Source: JBBQFI01 sp038321775 (GTDB lineage: Bacteria > Verrucomicrobiota > Verrucomicrobiia > Chthoniobacterales > UBA10450). From it: 64,000 bases of DNA. The notes beneath the pieces were generated by a model. The model was not told where the DNA came from, did not search any database, and saw only the letters and a list, made by a program, of their open reading frames with translations. Shown piece after piece: positions 1 through 9,244 of the stretch. How positions within the stretch are numbered: the stretch's first letter is position 1; every line of letters begins with the position of its first letter. The translations under genes and the position numbers were made by a program. The stretch is from contig JBBQFI010000003.1 of the NCBI GenBank assembly GCA_038321775.1, forward strand, positions 186,001 through 250,000, read 5' to 3'.

Positions 1-2525
1 GCAGGACCTTCTTCCAAAAGTGTCCGGCTGGTTAATCTTTCGAGCTCTTTTAGGAGAATTTCATCACCGCCCTTTGCGTCGCCCGAAACCTGTTTTAACC
101 GGCCGAGCGCCGAACGGCAGCCGACGGCTCCGAACAAAGGTTCTTGAGGAGTATACTGTTTTTGCGCCATCTCACTATAAAGGCGCTCCGCTTCCGGATA
201 GTTCCGACTGTAGAATGCAATTTCCGCGTTTAAAATATCGGGATCGTGATTGGAATCGTTATAAGATTTAAAGCGAGCGATATTTTCGGAAAAGACAGCG
301 CGCGCTGCACTAAAATCTCCCTGAAGAAGACGCAGATGAGACAGGCCGGACCAACCATCGGCAAGTTCCGGCCGCAGTTCCATGCTGCGGTGATACGCGT
401 CTTCCGCGCGTTGGTCATCACACAGAAGCGCCCAGCAATCTCCAATGCTGGCGTCGGTGTCACCAGGGAGAGTCGCCCAGTGCTTCGCCATTCGAAACCA
501 ACTTATGGCTCGAGCGGGATGTCCCAGCCGAATCAGAATGTCGCCTATCAAAGAGGCTCCTCGCTCCTCTGCACCTTCTGCCTCGATTGCATTAAACTCT
601 TCTTCTAAAGCCTGCGACAGCCGTTGCTCTTGATAAAAAACTCCGGCGAGCGCGCGACAGGACGTTGCCGAATCAGGATTCAGCGCGACTGCTTTTCTCG
701 CCTCCTCTTCAGCCTGTGCGAGGAGGACGGGGTCGGGTTGAAAATGCGTTCGACCTGCGGCAGCAATGGCGAAGTAAGCATGCGCCAGCGCCGAACGCGG
801 TTCCAATTCCAAAGCGCGCCGCAAACATTGAAGCGCGCGGTCGAAGTCGCCTACCGTCATGCGAAGCATGAGTTGCCGCGACGAAATCACAAAATCGCGC
901 GCCGCGTGATTACGCATCGCAGGATCTTTATCGCCGTTGCTCTTCGAATCATCAGGAGAGAACGATGTGTGTGCTGCCGAGCTGAGTTCATTAGTGGCGG
1001 ACGCCGGCAAACCGCTGCCGGCCGGAATCTCGATCCGCTTTTTCCAGACCATTCGTCCGCTTTCGGCGCTGATGAGTCGAAGCGAGATTCTTTGCTTTCC
1101 GTTTTGGGTGCGCGTCGTTCCCGTCAACAAAAGCCGCGCTCTCGATTTTTGAGACGCTTCCTTGATGTCTTGTTGGTTGCCAGTCCCCGCGAGCCATAAA
1201 TCATCTGAGTCGAGCGTGGAAACAGTAACTGGCCCAACGTCCGCTAGACTCGTTCGAAGTTTGTTGGCCAAAGTCGCTTCCAGATCTTCATTTGTTTCGC
1301 CAGTATCGAGATTAAGAAAGGGGAGGAGAGCGACAGAATTCGTAGCTAATGCATGTTCGCGCACCGTCGCGCCCAGTTGACGATTCTGAATTTCCCACGT
1401 GAGAGCGACGCCTGCGAGAACCAGGCACGCAGCTATGCTTCCCGCTAACTTGGGATTCCGCTGGAACCAACGCCAGAGTTGTGTTGGCCATAAAACAGGT
1501 CGTGCGACGATTGGGCGTCCCTCGAGCCAGAGTTCAAGATCTCGCGCGAGATCGCTGGCGGATTGATAGCGTGCTTTTGGATCGCGCTCCAAACATCGCG
1601 CACAAATTGTTTCGAGATCACGATCCAACTTTGGCGCGAGAGATCGCAGCTTCGGCGCCGTTTCTTCCTCCGCCTGTTTGATAACTGCGAGAGCGTGATC
1701 TCCAAGAAAAGGCGGCCGAGCCGCGAGTAGATCGAAAAGAATTGCACCGAGACTGTAAATATCTGCGGTCGGTGCCAGCTCTTCTCCTCGACCCCTTATC
1801 TGTTCGGGAGCGATGTAGCCGGGCGTGCCGAAAATCGTCAGCGTGCGCGTAAGATTGCTCGTGGTGTCGAGCCATTTTGCCAGGCCGAAGTCACTTACCA
1901 GCGGTTCGCCGCGGCTGTCTAACAAAACATTTCCCGGTTTCAGATCGCGGTGAAGAATGCCCTGCGTATGCGCATACGCCACGGCGCGTGCCACCTTGGC
2001 CATGAGCGCAACGCACTCTCGCGGTTCGCCGCGAATGGCACGCGCAAATTGGAGGAGACTCCCGCCGGACGCGAACTTCATACTGAAGAACGGAAGCCCG
2101 TCGTTCACACCGACCTCGTAAATCGGCAAAATATTTGGATGATCCAGACTCGCAGCGGCTTCCGCCTCCCGACGAAAACGTGCCAGCGTCTCCTGCGAAT
2201 CGGCGTGATAATTGAGAACGCGTTTTACCGCCACGATACGTTTTGAATGTTTTTGCCTGGCCCGATAAATCACACCCATTCCGCCGCGACCGATCTCCTC
2301 CAGCATGAGGTAATTCCCGAGGCGCCAATCGGTGTCGCGCATTTGTACTTCGCCTAAAAGAGCGTCGAGCGAATCGACCTCGCCCTCATCATCAGCCAGA
2401 CCGCTGTGCAAAAGGCAGTTCATGCAAAGGTCTTGTCGCACCCAGGAAGCTGAGCCGCAGTGTTTACATTTCGCAGTGGGATCGGCCAGGCGGGCGAACG
2501 AATCCGCTAATCCGCAAAAATCCAT
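1..2525 (-). CDS. Ser/Thr protein kinase with C-terminal TPR region (3' end outside window)
   Basis: Membrane-anchored signalling kinase; the gene runs off the left edge, leaving 841 codons. I read the start as ATG at 2525, 5 nt after the stop of the sigma-factor gene, so the two are very likely cotranscribed. Residues 20-37 form a small CxxC...CxxC zinc-ribbon-like element. The kinase domain runs from about 65 to 330: glycine loop GRGGMG at 79-84, the ATP-binding lysine in VAVK at 101, HRDLKPGN at 192-199 and DFG at 212-214, all intact. A single hydrophobic segment lies near 356-375. It is followed by a TolB/FlgO-like segment (about 390-500) and then tetratricopeptide repeats to the window edge. 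The known theme for this pair in Planctomycetes/Verrucomicrobia is regulation of the sigma factor by the kinase; the substrate here is unknown. Confidence 0.9.
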   Translation of the reverse strand, partial: MDFCGLADSFARLADPTAKCKHCGSASWVRQDLCMNCLLHSGLADDEGEVDSLDALLGEVQMRDTDWRLGNYLMLEEIGRGGMGVIYRARQKHSKRIVAVKRVLNYHADSQETLARFRREAEAAASLDHPNILPIYEVGVNDGLPFFSMKFASGGSLLQFARAIRGEPRECVALMAKVARAVAYAHTQGILHRDLKPGNVLLDSRGEPLVSDFGLAKWLDTTSNLTRTLTIFGTPGYIAPEQIRGRGEELAPTADIYSLGAILFDLLAARPPFLGDHALAVIKQAEEETAPKLRSLAPKLDRDLETICARCLERDPKARYQSASDLARDLELWLEGRPIVARPVLWPTQLWRWFQRNPKLAGSIAACLVLAGVALTWEIQNRQLGATVREHALATNSVALLPFLNLDTGETNEDLEATLANKLRTSLADVGPVTVSTLDSDDLWLAGTGNQQDIKEASQKSRARLLLTGTTRTQNGKQRISLRLISAESGRMVWKKRIEIPAGSGLPASATNELSSAAHTSFSPDDSKSNGDKDPAMRNHAARDFVISSRQLMLRMTVGDFDRALQCLRRALELEPRSALAHAYFAIAAAGRTHFQPDPVLLAQAEEEARKAVALNPDSATSCRALAGVFYQEQRLSQALEEEFNAIEAEGAEERGASLIGDILIRLGHPARAISWFRMAKHWATLPGDTDASIGDCWALLCDDQRAEDAYHRSMELRPELADGWSGLSHLRLLQGDFSAARAVFSENIARFKSYNDSNHDPDILNAEIAFYSRNYPEAERLYSEMAQKQYTPQEPLFGAVGCRSALGRLKQVSGDAKGGDEILLKELERLTSRTLLEEGP

Positions 2526-2530
2526 GACGC

Positions 2531-3298
2531 TTATCCTCCCGCGGCCGAAAGGACGGCGCACAAATATCGGATTTCGTCGTCGATCTCAGAAGAGGCTGAG
2601 ACAGTCTGCGCGATCTCGTCGCGAAGCAGCGCTCGATATCGCAAACGCAGCTGGCGCATGAGACGCCGGACCATGGGCACAGGGACGCCTAGTGAGACAG
2701 ACAGTTCGTCATAAGATATATCGTTTCGCTCAGCCGTGAGATAACCGCTCACTTTATCGAAAACGCGTCGGCGACCGCGACTCTCACATTCTTCCGCCAA
2801 ACGTCGTAGCGCTTTCTCGACCACCGTCGCCGCCCAGCGCAGATCGTAAAGGCGTTCGGCTGGCCAGGTATCCAGAATTCTCAACGGAACAGATAATTGC
2901 GAAGGCGCTTCCGCCATCCAGTCGTCCCAGGAAATGAGATTGGTCTCGCCTCCGCGCTTCCACGCATTTCCTTTTTTGTTCGCGTCGATCAAAAAATGCT
3001 GGAGCGCCTTGAGCAAGAGCGAACGAAATCTTCCTCGGCTGGGATCCGCGACCTGCAGCAAGTGACCTTCAAGAACCATGATAAAAAAATCCTGCGTGAG
3101 ATCTTGAGCGTCGGCGACCGAGAAACCCTGGCGGCAAACGAAAGTAAAAATCGGCCGCCAGTACGTTCGACAAAGCTGAGCGAGTGCCGCCCGTGCCTTG
3201 TCCTCTGTCCGATCCGCGCAAGAAAGCACCACACTCCATTGGGTTGTAGCAAATTCTTTTGCGCCGGAATTCAGGCCGACGGCCCCGTTTGATTTCAC
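2531..3298 (-). CDS. ECF-type RNA polymerase sigma factor, kinase-associated family
   Basis: A 255-residue sigma-70-family factor of the group abundant in Planctomycetes and Verrucomicrobia. Region 2 is recognisable by TTQWSVVL near the N-terminus, the YWRPIFTFV stretch and DAQDLTQDFF (about 64-73), followed by the GRFRSLLLKALQHFL segment. Region 4 is the helix-turn-helix at about 195-230 (SYDELSVSLGVPVPMVRRLM). The start is read as GTG at 3298 and has no strong ribosome-binding site, so a downstream start is possible. The kinase gene follows after 5 nt. By analogy with this family it probably switches on a small regulon in response to its partner kinase; no anti-sigma factor is next to it. 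Confidence 0.85.
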   Translation of the reverse strand: MKSNGAVGLNSGAKEFATTQWSVVLSCADRTEDKARAALAQLCRTYWRPIFTFVCRQGFSVADAQDLTQDFFIMVLEGHLLQVADPSRGRFRSLLLKALQHFLIDANKKGNAWKRGGETNLISWDDWMAEAPSQLSVPLRILDTWPAERLYDLRWAATVVEKALRRLAEECESRGRRRVFDKVSGYLTAERNDISYDELSVSLGVPVPMVRRLMRQLRLRYRALLRDEIAQTVSASSEIDDEIRYLCAVLSAAGG

Positions 3299-3542
3299 GA
3301 AGGACGATGGTGTCCGTCGAAAGGTTATATCTCAAGCGTAAAAATCTTTCTTTGTTAGGGCCGAGCCCGCTCGCTTGCGGTTTTTGTTCTGGGGGGAACA
3401 GCCGCGACATATAGTTCTACGAATTCTGCGGGGGAAGATTCTCAAAAAAATTTAAAATTTTTCCGAGGAATACCGTTTGCACCCAGAAAGGTGACAAATT
3501 TTCCCGGTTTCATCCTCCTGGTTCTGTGGCTTAGTAGCGTCC

Positions 3543-3902
3543 ATGAACGTTGCTTTGCGCGCGGCCGTTATCGCCGAATGGCGGGGCCTCCGCGAAATCA
3601 AACAGCGCCCCGATCGCTGGCAGGCGCCAAGTGAAGTTCTGCCGAAAATCATGCAACGCCTCGGTCTGAACGAGCGCTTGCACGAAAATGAAATGATCGA
3701 GGCCTGGTCGACCATCGTAGGCGAATTCATCGCCACGCATTCGACGCCAGTGAGTTTGCGCGAGGGCGTACTATATGTCCGCGTTCTGCAGCCGGCGCTG
3801 CACTACGACCTCGAACAAATCTCCAAGCCGGCAATTTTGCGCAAGTTGAAACAACGCTTTGGCGGTAAGACGATTCGCGATCTGCGATTTCGCATCGGCT
3901 GA
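3543..3902 (+). CDS. dciA: DciA-like protein (DUF721), probable replicative helicase loader
   Basis: A 119-residue protein matching the DUF721/DciA family. The family signature is a helical N-terminus followed by the segment around W57-G62 (EAWSTIVGEFIATHS), a beta hairpin GVLYVRVLQPALHYDL and the C-terminal KQRFGGKTIRDLRFRIG. DciA interacts with DnaB helicase at replication initiation in bacteria that lack DnaC/DnaI; this is family knowledge and is not shown by the sequence. It is the first gene of a compact plus-strand run: folB starts 9 nt after its stop. The 240 nt upstream, shared with the divergent sigma factor, should hold the promoter. Confidence 0.8.
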   Translation: MNVALRAAVIAEWRGLREIKQRPDRWQAPSEVLPKIMQRLGLNERLHENEMIEAWSTIVGEFIATHSTPVSLREGVLYVRVLQPALHYDLEQISKPAILRKLKQRFGGKTIRDLRFRIG

Positions 3903-3911
3903 GACAATTTC

Positions 3912-4286
3912 ATGGCTCCTGAATTCTCGGACGACACGATTCAGGTGGAGCAATTGGAAATGTTTGCCCATGTCGGTGTGCCCGATCACGAGCGCAATAC
4001 ACCACAGCGCATCACCGTTACCATCACGGCTTGGCCCACGGCGACCTTGCATGGACTGGGCGATGACATCGGTCAGACGATCAACTATTCCGCCATCGCG
4101 CGGACGGTGCGCGACGTCGTGGATGAGCGCCGGGATAAGTTGATCGAAACGCTCGCGGAGAATATCGCCGCGCGTTTGCTGAAGGATCACCCCATGCGCC
4201 GGGTTCGCATCGAACTGCGTAAATTTGTGCTGCCGGACGCGACACACGTTTCCGTCTCGATCACGCGCGATCGATCCGCGGATTGA
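3912..4286 (+). CDS. folB: Dihydroneopterin aldolase
   Basis: A 124-residue FolB-family enzyme that converts 7,8-dihydroneopterin to 6-hydroxymethyl-dihydropterin and glycolaldehyde in tetrahydrofolate synthesis (cytosolic). The conserved opening motif is present as EQLEMFAHVGVPDHER (residues 14-29), with the glutamate and the Gly-Val-x-Asp-x-Glu pattern. INYSAIARTV (about 57-66) corresponds to the usual D-Y segment, and the LIETLAENIA helix carries the conserved glutamates. Length is normal for the family. Some FolB-like proteins are dihydromonapterin epimerases, which the sequence alone cannot exclude. It lies between dciA and a Nudix gene in a packed operon. Confidence 0.85.
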   Translation: MAPEFSDDTIQVEQLEMFAHVGVPDHERNTPQRITVTITAWPTATLHGLGDDIGQTINYSAIARTVRDVVDERRDKLIETLAENIAARLLKDHPMRRVRIELRKFVLPDATHVSVSITRDRSAD

Positions 4287-4318
4287 TTAGCCACCAATCG
4301 CCCCTACTCTTCCCCGCG

Positions 4319-4915
4319 ATGGGCGAGAGCGGCTGGAAAACCATTTCAAGCGAGAAGCATTTTGCGAATAAAAACATGCAAGTGGTGACGGAGTCTGTCT
4401 GCACCCCGGCACGTTCGACTCCGCGTTCCTGGACCATTGTCCATCGCAAACCAGCGGTGGTGATCGCGCCCATGACGCGCGACGGGAAATTTATTCTGAT
4501 CCGGCAGGAACGCATTGCTATCCGCGCCGCCATCTGGGAAATGCCGGCGGGGCAGATCGATGAGGCCTCGCCGAATGAAAATGCAATCCAGAACGTCGCG
4601 GTGCGCGAACTACGAGAAGAAACCGGATATGAGCTCGCGAAAGATGGAGAAATAATTGAACTCGGCGATTATTTTTCTTCGCCCGGTTTTACGGATGAAC
4701 GCGGTTATTTTTTCCTGATGCGAACAGTCGAGCCGGCGAGCGACGGGCACGCGCACGAAGAATCGGAATCCATTCTCGATTGTATGGAATTTAGCGCATC
4801 AGAAATCGGCCGCATGATCGCTCAAAATGAAATCCGCGACGCAAACACACTCAGCGTTTGCGCGCGTTTAATCGCCCGCGGTTTTCTTTCGTTCGCTCAA
4901 GTCGCATCGCCATGA
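4319..4915 (+). CDS. Nudix hydrolase, ADP-ribose pyrophosphatase type
   Basis: A predicted 198-residue Nudix hydrolase. The best start is ATG 4319; an upstream TTG overlapping the folB stop is open but less convincing. The Nudix helix is clear at REETGYEL, preceded by PAGQIDEASPNENAI. The spacing between the first glycine and REL is two to three residues longer than the canonical Gx5Ex7REUxEExGU box. Upstream strands (KPAVVIAPMTRDGKFILIRQER) resemble ADP-sugar pyrophosphatases, so hydrolysis of ADP-ribose or a related nucleoside diphosphate sugar is the likely reaction; the substrate is an inference. Its stop overlaps the tatC start (ATGA), indicating translational coupling. Confidence 0.8.
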   Translation: MGESGWKTISSEKHFANKNMQVVTESVCTPARSTPRSWTIVHRKPAVVIAPMTRDGKFILIRQERIAIRAAIWEMPAGQIDEASPNENAIQNVAVRELREETGYELAKDGEIIELGDYFSSPGFTDERGYFFLMRTVEPASDGHAHEESESILDCMEFSASEIGRMIAQNEIRDANTLSVCARLIARGFLSFAQVASP

Positions 4916-5694
4916 ACCTTCGAAATTTCTTCAAGTTTCGCGAACTGCCGGAAAGCGAAACATCCAAGCCGCTTCTTGAGCATCTCGAAGACCTGCGGTG
5001 GACGATCGTAAAAATGGCGATCACGCTCATTATCGCGATGATCAGCTGTTTAGCGTTTCGTCATTTCCTTGTGAACGTGATGCAGCGGCCTCTGCGCGAA
5101 GTGGGATCTCAAGTCGGCGTGCTTCGCGCTCTTGGCATCACCGATTCCATCACCATTTCATTTCATCTGGCGTTCTATGCCGGCATCGTCATTTCGTTCC
5201 CGCTTCTGCTTTACTTCATCGCTGAGTTCGTTCTCCCCGCTCTGACGGCGATGGAAAAACGATTCATTCTGCCAGCGATTTTGGTCAGCTTCGGCTTGTT
5301 TCTCACCGGCGTTTTGACCTGTTATTACTGGTTGCTTCCGAAAACGATTCTCTTTTTCTTTCACGACACGCAATCGCTCGGCTGGATTCCGAACTGGACG
5401 GTGCAGCAATATTATTCCTTCGTCACAAGATTCGTAATCGGCTTCGGTCTTGCGTTTGAATTGCCGGTCGTCGTTCTCGCTTTGGTGCGATTCGGTTTGA
5501 TCACTTATAAATTCATGGCACGCACTCGCCCATACGCCATCGTCCTGATCTTTATTCTGGCCACCATTATCACGCCGACGCCGGATGTGCTGACTTTGGT
5601 CGCGATGAGTTTGCCGATGTGTTTGCTCTACGAAAGTTGCATCTGGATTGCGTGGTTCATGCAACGACGCGCGGCGCGGAATGCCGCTAATTAA
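4912..5694 (+). CDS. tatC: Sec-independent protein translocase subunit TatC
   Basis: A 260-residue polytopic inner-membrane protein, the receptor subunit for twin-arginine signal peptides. Diagnostic features are the N-terminal LLEHLEDLRWTI (family motif HLxELRxR), the periplasmic loop after the first helix, the LAFYAGIVISFPLLLYFIAEFVLPAL segment and FGLAFELPVVVLALVRFG, where the conserved F-E-x-P occurs. About six transmembrane helices are visible. The start ATG 4912 overlaps the Nudix stop. No tatA/tatB gene lies nearby, so they must be encoded elsewhere. Confidence 0.92.
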   Translation: MNLRNFFKFRELPESETSKPLLEHLEDLRWTIVKMAITLIIAMISCLAFRHFLVNVMQRPLREVGSQVGVLRALGITDSITISFHLAFYAGIVISFPLLLYFIAEFVLPALTAMEKRFILPAILVSFGLFLTGVLTCYYWLLPKTILFFFHDTQSLGWIPNWTVQQYYSFVTRFVIGFGLAFELPVVVLALVRFGLITYKFMARTRPYAIVLIFILATIITPTPDVLTLVAMSLPMCLLYESCIWIAWFMQRRAARNAAN

Positions 5695-5700
5695 ACTCGC

Positions 5701-6792
5701 GTGGCTTCGTCCGAACGTTTGCTCATCGAGATTTTCGCATGCGTTCTCGGCGCCATTGTCGGCTCGTTTCTGAACGTCTGCATTTATCGCCTGCCGCGCG
5801 ATCTTTCTGTTAATCGACCGCGCCGCTCATTCTGCCCGTCCTGCAAAAAGGAAATCCCGTGGTACCAAAATCTGCCGATCATCAGCTGGCTGGTTCTGCG
5901 TGGACGTTGCGCGAATTGCGGAAGCAAAATTGCGTTTCGATATTTCCTCGTCGAACTCATCACGGCGCTTTTATTCCTGGCGCTGGCGCGCAATTTTTCG
6001 TGGTCCATCGCGCTGGCTTACTGCGTTTTCGTTTCGCTGCTCGTTGTCGCGACGTTTGTCGATTTCGAACACTTCATCATTCCCGATGAAATAACTCTGG
6101 GCGGAGTCGCCGCGGGCATCGTCGCCAGTTTTATTTTGCCTGAGCTCATGTCCTCGCATCGGCGCCTGATCGCGCTCGCTCTTTCCGCAGGTTCGGCTGC
6201 GCTTGGCTACACCATTCTCTGGCTTGTCCTCGAAGGCGGCAAAATTGCATTTGGGAAAAAGAAAATCCGCTTGCCCCAACCGACGGCATTTAGCTGGGAA
6301 CGCAAAGACGAAGACGCCGATTTCCTCGTCGGCGAAGAGCGCAGCTTGTGGAGCGATCATTTCGCGCGCGAAAAAGACCTGCTTTTGCTTCACTGCGACG
6401 AAGCTCTGATCGATGATCGCTCGTTAGGCAAAGTGACTTTACGATGCCACTACGACCGTGTCATGATCGCCGACGAAACACTCGCGCTCGACCAGATCAA
6501 CCGCATCACCGGCATCGTGCGCGAGCTGCAAATTCCACGCGAAGCGATGGGTCGCGGCGATCTGAAATTTCTCGCGGCCATCGGCGCGTTCCTCGGCTGG
6601 CGCGCGGTTCTCTTTACCATTTTTGCCGGTTCCTTGCTCGGTTCGGTCGTTGGCCTAACGACTTTGCTGATCGGCAAACGTGTCTGGTCCGCGAAATTAC
6701 CCTTCGGACCTTATCTCGCCGCGGGCGCGTTAGCCTGGATGTTCTGCGGAACTGCGCTCGTGCATTGGTACAGCAGTTTGCTTAATCCGTAA
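5701..6792 (+). CDS. Type IV prepilin peptidase / leader methyltransferase with large cytoplasmic insertion
   Basis: A 363-residue bifunctional membrane aspartic peptidase that cleaves and N-methylates type IV pilin or pseudopilin leaders. The GTG start lies 6 nt after tatC. The N-terminal methyltransferase domain has LGAIVGSFLNVCIYRLPR and a four-cysteine zinc site (CPSC near 45, CANC near 70). The two catalytic aspartates are in the contexts VDFEHFIIPDE (near 121) and GRGDLKF (near 285). Between them lies an extra hydrophilic stretch of about 90 residues (about 185-275), absent from PilD of Proteobacteria. The sequence word TCGTTAGGC occurs twice in this gene (6421, 6653). The gene implies a type IV pilus, type II secretion or uptake apparatus elsewhere. 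Confidence 0.9.
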   Translation: MASSERLLIEIFACVLGAIVGSFLNVCIYRLPRDLSVNRPRRSFCPSCKKEIPWYQNLPIISWLVLRGRCANCGSKIAFRYFLVELITALLFLALARNFSWSIALAYCVFVSLLVVATFVDFEHFIIPDEITLGGVAAGIVASFILPELMSSHRRLIALALSAGSAALGYTILWLVLEGGKIAFGKKKIRLPQPTAFSWERKDEDADFLVGEERSLWSDHFAREKDLLLLHCDEALIDDRSLGKVTLRCHYDRVMIADETLALDQINRITGIVRELQIPREAMGRGDLKFLAAIGAFLGWRAVLFTIFAGSLLGSVVGLTTLLIGKRVWSAKLPFGPYLAAGALAWMFCGTALVHWYSSLLNP

Positions 6793-7753
6793 TCGCTTCG
6801 CTCTCGCAATAAGTCGCGTGCAGACCATCTCCCACTTCGACGAGACGTTTCTGAATCGCGCCCAAATATTCGTGCAATCCGAATTCGAAAACGTCGCTGA
6901 TGGTCACGTAATCCAAATCCGATCGCAGGCGTCCGGATAATCGCTCGACGTCATTGGCGTACTTCGCCTCGTCCGATCCGGAAATCCGATGCAGCGCGGA
7001 ATCGAGCGAATCGACACTGAACCGGATCGAGCGCGGAAATTCGGCATGCGTGATGATGAACTCCGCCACTTTCCACGGCGCGACCTGATCGACATAAATT
7101 TTGCGATAGGCCTCCAGCGCGCTGCACGATTTTAAAACGGCCATCCATTGAATGGTATCGATGTTGCCGCCTACACGTTCTCCTGATGGTAGCAGAATGT
7201 GATATTTCAGATCGAGGATGCGTGATGTGCAATCGGCGCGCTCGAGCAGTTTACCGATCCGAATAAAATCCCAGCCTTCCCCGTGTGTCATGGTGGCATC
7301 GGTGATGCCCTGAAAAAGATGCGAGCCGGCGACGATGCGTCGAAAAAATTCGTAGGGGCTCGTGCGCAGCAATTCCTTTCCCGCTTCGCTCTGGACGAAG
7401 AGATAAAGCCGATTGATCTGTTCCCACATCTCACTCGACATTTGTTCGCGTGTGCTGCGGGCATTTTCCCGCGCGAGCGTGAGACACGAAGAGATTGAAT
7501 TAGGATTTTCTTCCTGCAGACCAACGAAATCGATCGCGGCCGTGCCATCGAGCGTCGCGTAAAGCGAAGCAAACAGTTCGTTCTCTTCCAGCGAACTAAT
7601 AATCGGATTCCATTGCTGTTGCGCGTCCGATTGTGGCTGGTTCGCGAGATCGAGCAGCAATTGCAGATTCACCTCGGCGATACGCGCGTTGTTCTCTGCG
7701 CGCTCGATGTAGCGGCTCATCCAATAAAGCGAATCGGCGACGCGACTAAGCAT
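6782..7753 (-). CDS. Alpha-E domain protein (DUF403)
   Basis: A 323-residue all-alpha protein of the DUF403/'alpha-E' family. The family opening MLSRVADSLYWMSRYIERAENNAR is seen after ATG 7753, which I prefer to longer upstream readings. Other hallmarks are RIGKLLERADCTSRILD near 190 and the C-terminal helical bundle. It overlaps the end of the ATP-grasp gene by 8 nt, the arrangement normally found for this pair, so the two probably form a functional unit. The family is usually linked to an amide-ligase type peptide-modifying system that also includes a transglutaminase-like protein; none is adjacent here. Its biochemical role is unproven. Confidence 0.85.
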   Translation of the reverse strand: MLSRVADSLYWMSRYIERAENNARIAEVNLQLLLDLANQPQSDAQQQWNPIISSLEENELFASLYATLDGTAAIDFVGLQEENPNSISSCLTLARENARSTREQMSSEMWEQINRLYLFVQSEAGKELLRTSPYEFFRRIVAGSHLFQGITDATMTHGEGWDFIRIGKLLERADCTSRILDLKYHILLPSGERVGGNIDTIQWMAVLKSCSALEAYRKIYVDQVAPWKVAEFIITHAEFPRSIRFSVDSLDSALHRISGSDEAKYANDVERLSGRLRSDLDYVTISDVFEFGLHEYLGAIQKRLVEVGDGLHATYCESEAITD

Positions 7754-9209
7754 TGCGATTTCCGTTTTCTTCTTCGTCGAGCACCCACGTATCCTTGCTG
7801 CCACCGCCTTGCGAAGAATTGACCACGAGCGAGCCATCTTCGAGTGCGACACGCGTGAGACCGCCGGGAATGATCTTCACTTTTTCGCCGTAGAGAATGT
7901 AAGGACGCAAATCGAGATGGCGGCCTTGCATGGACGTTTCGCAAAACGCTGGTGCACGGGATAGCGGCACGACCGGTTGCGCAATGTAATTGCGCGGATC
8001 GGCGCGCACGCGTTCGCGAAAACTTTCGAGCTCCTCTTTCGTCGCTTGCGTGCCGACGAGCATGCCGTAGCCGCCGCTCTCGTTCGCCGCCTTTACCACC
8101 AGCTCGGAAATATTTTCAAGAATGTAGGTCAAATCTTCCGGGACCGATGCCAGATACGTCGGCACGTTGGGCAGAATCGGATCCTGATCGAGATAGTACC
8201 GGATCATTTTCGGAACGAAGTGGTAAACAACTTTGTCGTCGGCCACACCAGTTCCGATCGAGTTCGCAAGACTGACATTTCCCTTGCGATAGGCCTCGAC
8301 CAGGCCGGGAACGCCGAGGCCGGAATCTTTCCGGAAAACTTTCGGGTCGAGAAAGTCGTCGTTGATTCGGCGATAAATGACGTCGACACGGCTCAAACCC
8401 TTCGTCGTTCGCATACAAACTTTTCCGTCGTGGGCAATCAGATCGCGACCTTCCACGATTTCAATTCCCATCGAGCGCGCCAGAAATGAATGCTCGAAAT
8501 AGGCGGAGTTGTAAGTGCCCGGCGTGAGCAGTACCACTGTCGGTTCCGCATTGTCGTTAGGCGCGATGTAGCGCAGCACGTTTAACAATTCCTGACTGTA
8601 ATCTTCGACGGGTCGCACACGATGTTTGGCGAAAAGGTTCGGAAAGACGCGCTTCATCGCCTGGCGATTCTCGAGCACGTAGGAAACACCTGAGGGACAG
8701 CGCGCGTTATCTTCGAGCACAAGATAATTTCCGTCGCGATCGCGCACGAGGTCCGTTCCGCAAATGTGGATATAGATATTCTTCGGAACATCGAAGTGCA
8801 TGAACTCCGGTCGAAAATTCGTCGCTTCCCAGACAATTTTTTTCGGGATGACGCGATCGCGCAGAATGTTTTGCGAATGATAAATATCGTGCAGAAACAA
8901 ATTCAGTGCGGTGATGCGTTGCACGAGTCCGCGCTCGATGAGGTCCCATTCCTTCGCCGGAATGATGCGCGGAATCAGGTCGAACGGAAAAATCCGTTCT
9001 GTTCCCTGCTCGTCGTTGTAAACTGTGAAGGTGATTCCCTGTCGCAGGAAAGTCGAAGCGGCGAGATCGCGTTTGCGATCGAACTCCGCGCGTTCCATTT
9101 CCTTGAATCGATCGAGCAGTTTGCCGTAATGAGGACGGACCGCGCCGGGCCCGGAAAACATTTCATCGAAGAATTTTCCGACATCGTAATCGGAGAAAAA
9201 ATCGCCCAT
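7746..9209 (-). CDS. Circularly permuted ATP-grasp protein (DUF404/DUF407)
   Basis: A 487-residue predicted ATP-dependent carboxylate-amine ligase with a circularly permuted ATP-grasp fold. Typical segments are FFDEMFSGPGAVRPHY near the start, GITFTVYNDEQGTERIFPFDLIPR, HICGTDLVRDRDGNYLVLEDNAR (the acidic metal/ATP site), NSIGTGVADDKVVYHFVPKMI and KAANESGGYGMLVG, followed by RPYILYGEKVKIIPGGLTRVAL. The substrate is unknown; related operons are thought to form peptide-like or amino-acid amide bonds. It is upstream of, and overlaps, the alpha-E gene. A GCGCCTAACGAC word (motif at 8554) lies within the gene. Confidence 0.88.
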   Translation of the reverse strand: MGDFFSDYDVGKFFDEMFSGPGAVRPHYGKLLDRFKEMERAEFDRKRDLAASTFLRQGITFTVYNDEQGTERIFPFDLIPRIIPAKEWDLIERGLVQRITALNLFLHDIYHSQNILRDRVIPKKIVWEATNFRPEFMHFDVPKNIYIHICGTDLVRDRDGNYLVLEDNARCPSGVSYVLENRQAMKRVFPNLFAKHRVRPVEDYSQELLNVLRYIAPNDNAEPTVVLLTPGTYNSAYFEHSFLARSMGIEIVEGRDLIAHDGKVCMRTTKGLSRVDVIYRRINDDFLDPKVFRKDSGLGVPGLVEAYRKGNVSLANSIGTGVADDKVVYHFVPKMIRYYLDQDPILPNVPTYLASVPEDLTYILENISELVVKAANESGGYGMLVGTQATKEELESFRERVRADPRNYIAQPVVPLSRAPAFCETSMQGRHLDLRPYILYGEKVKIIPGGLTRVALEDGSLVVNSSQGGGSKDTWVLDEEENGNRNA

Positions 9210-9244
9210 GAATTCAGTGTGTCAGTGCGAAAAATTCCACGCAA

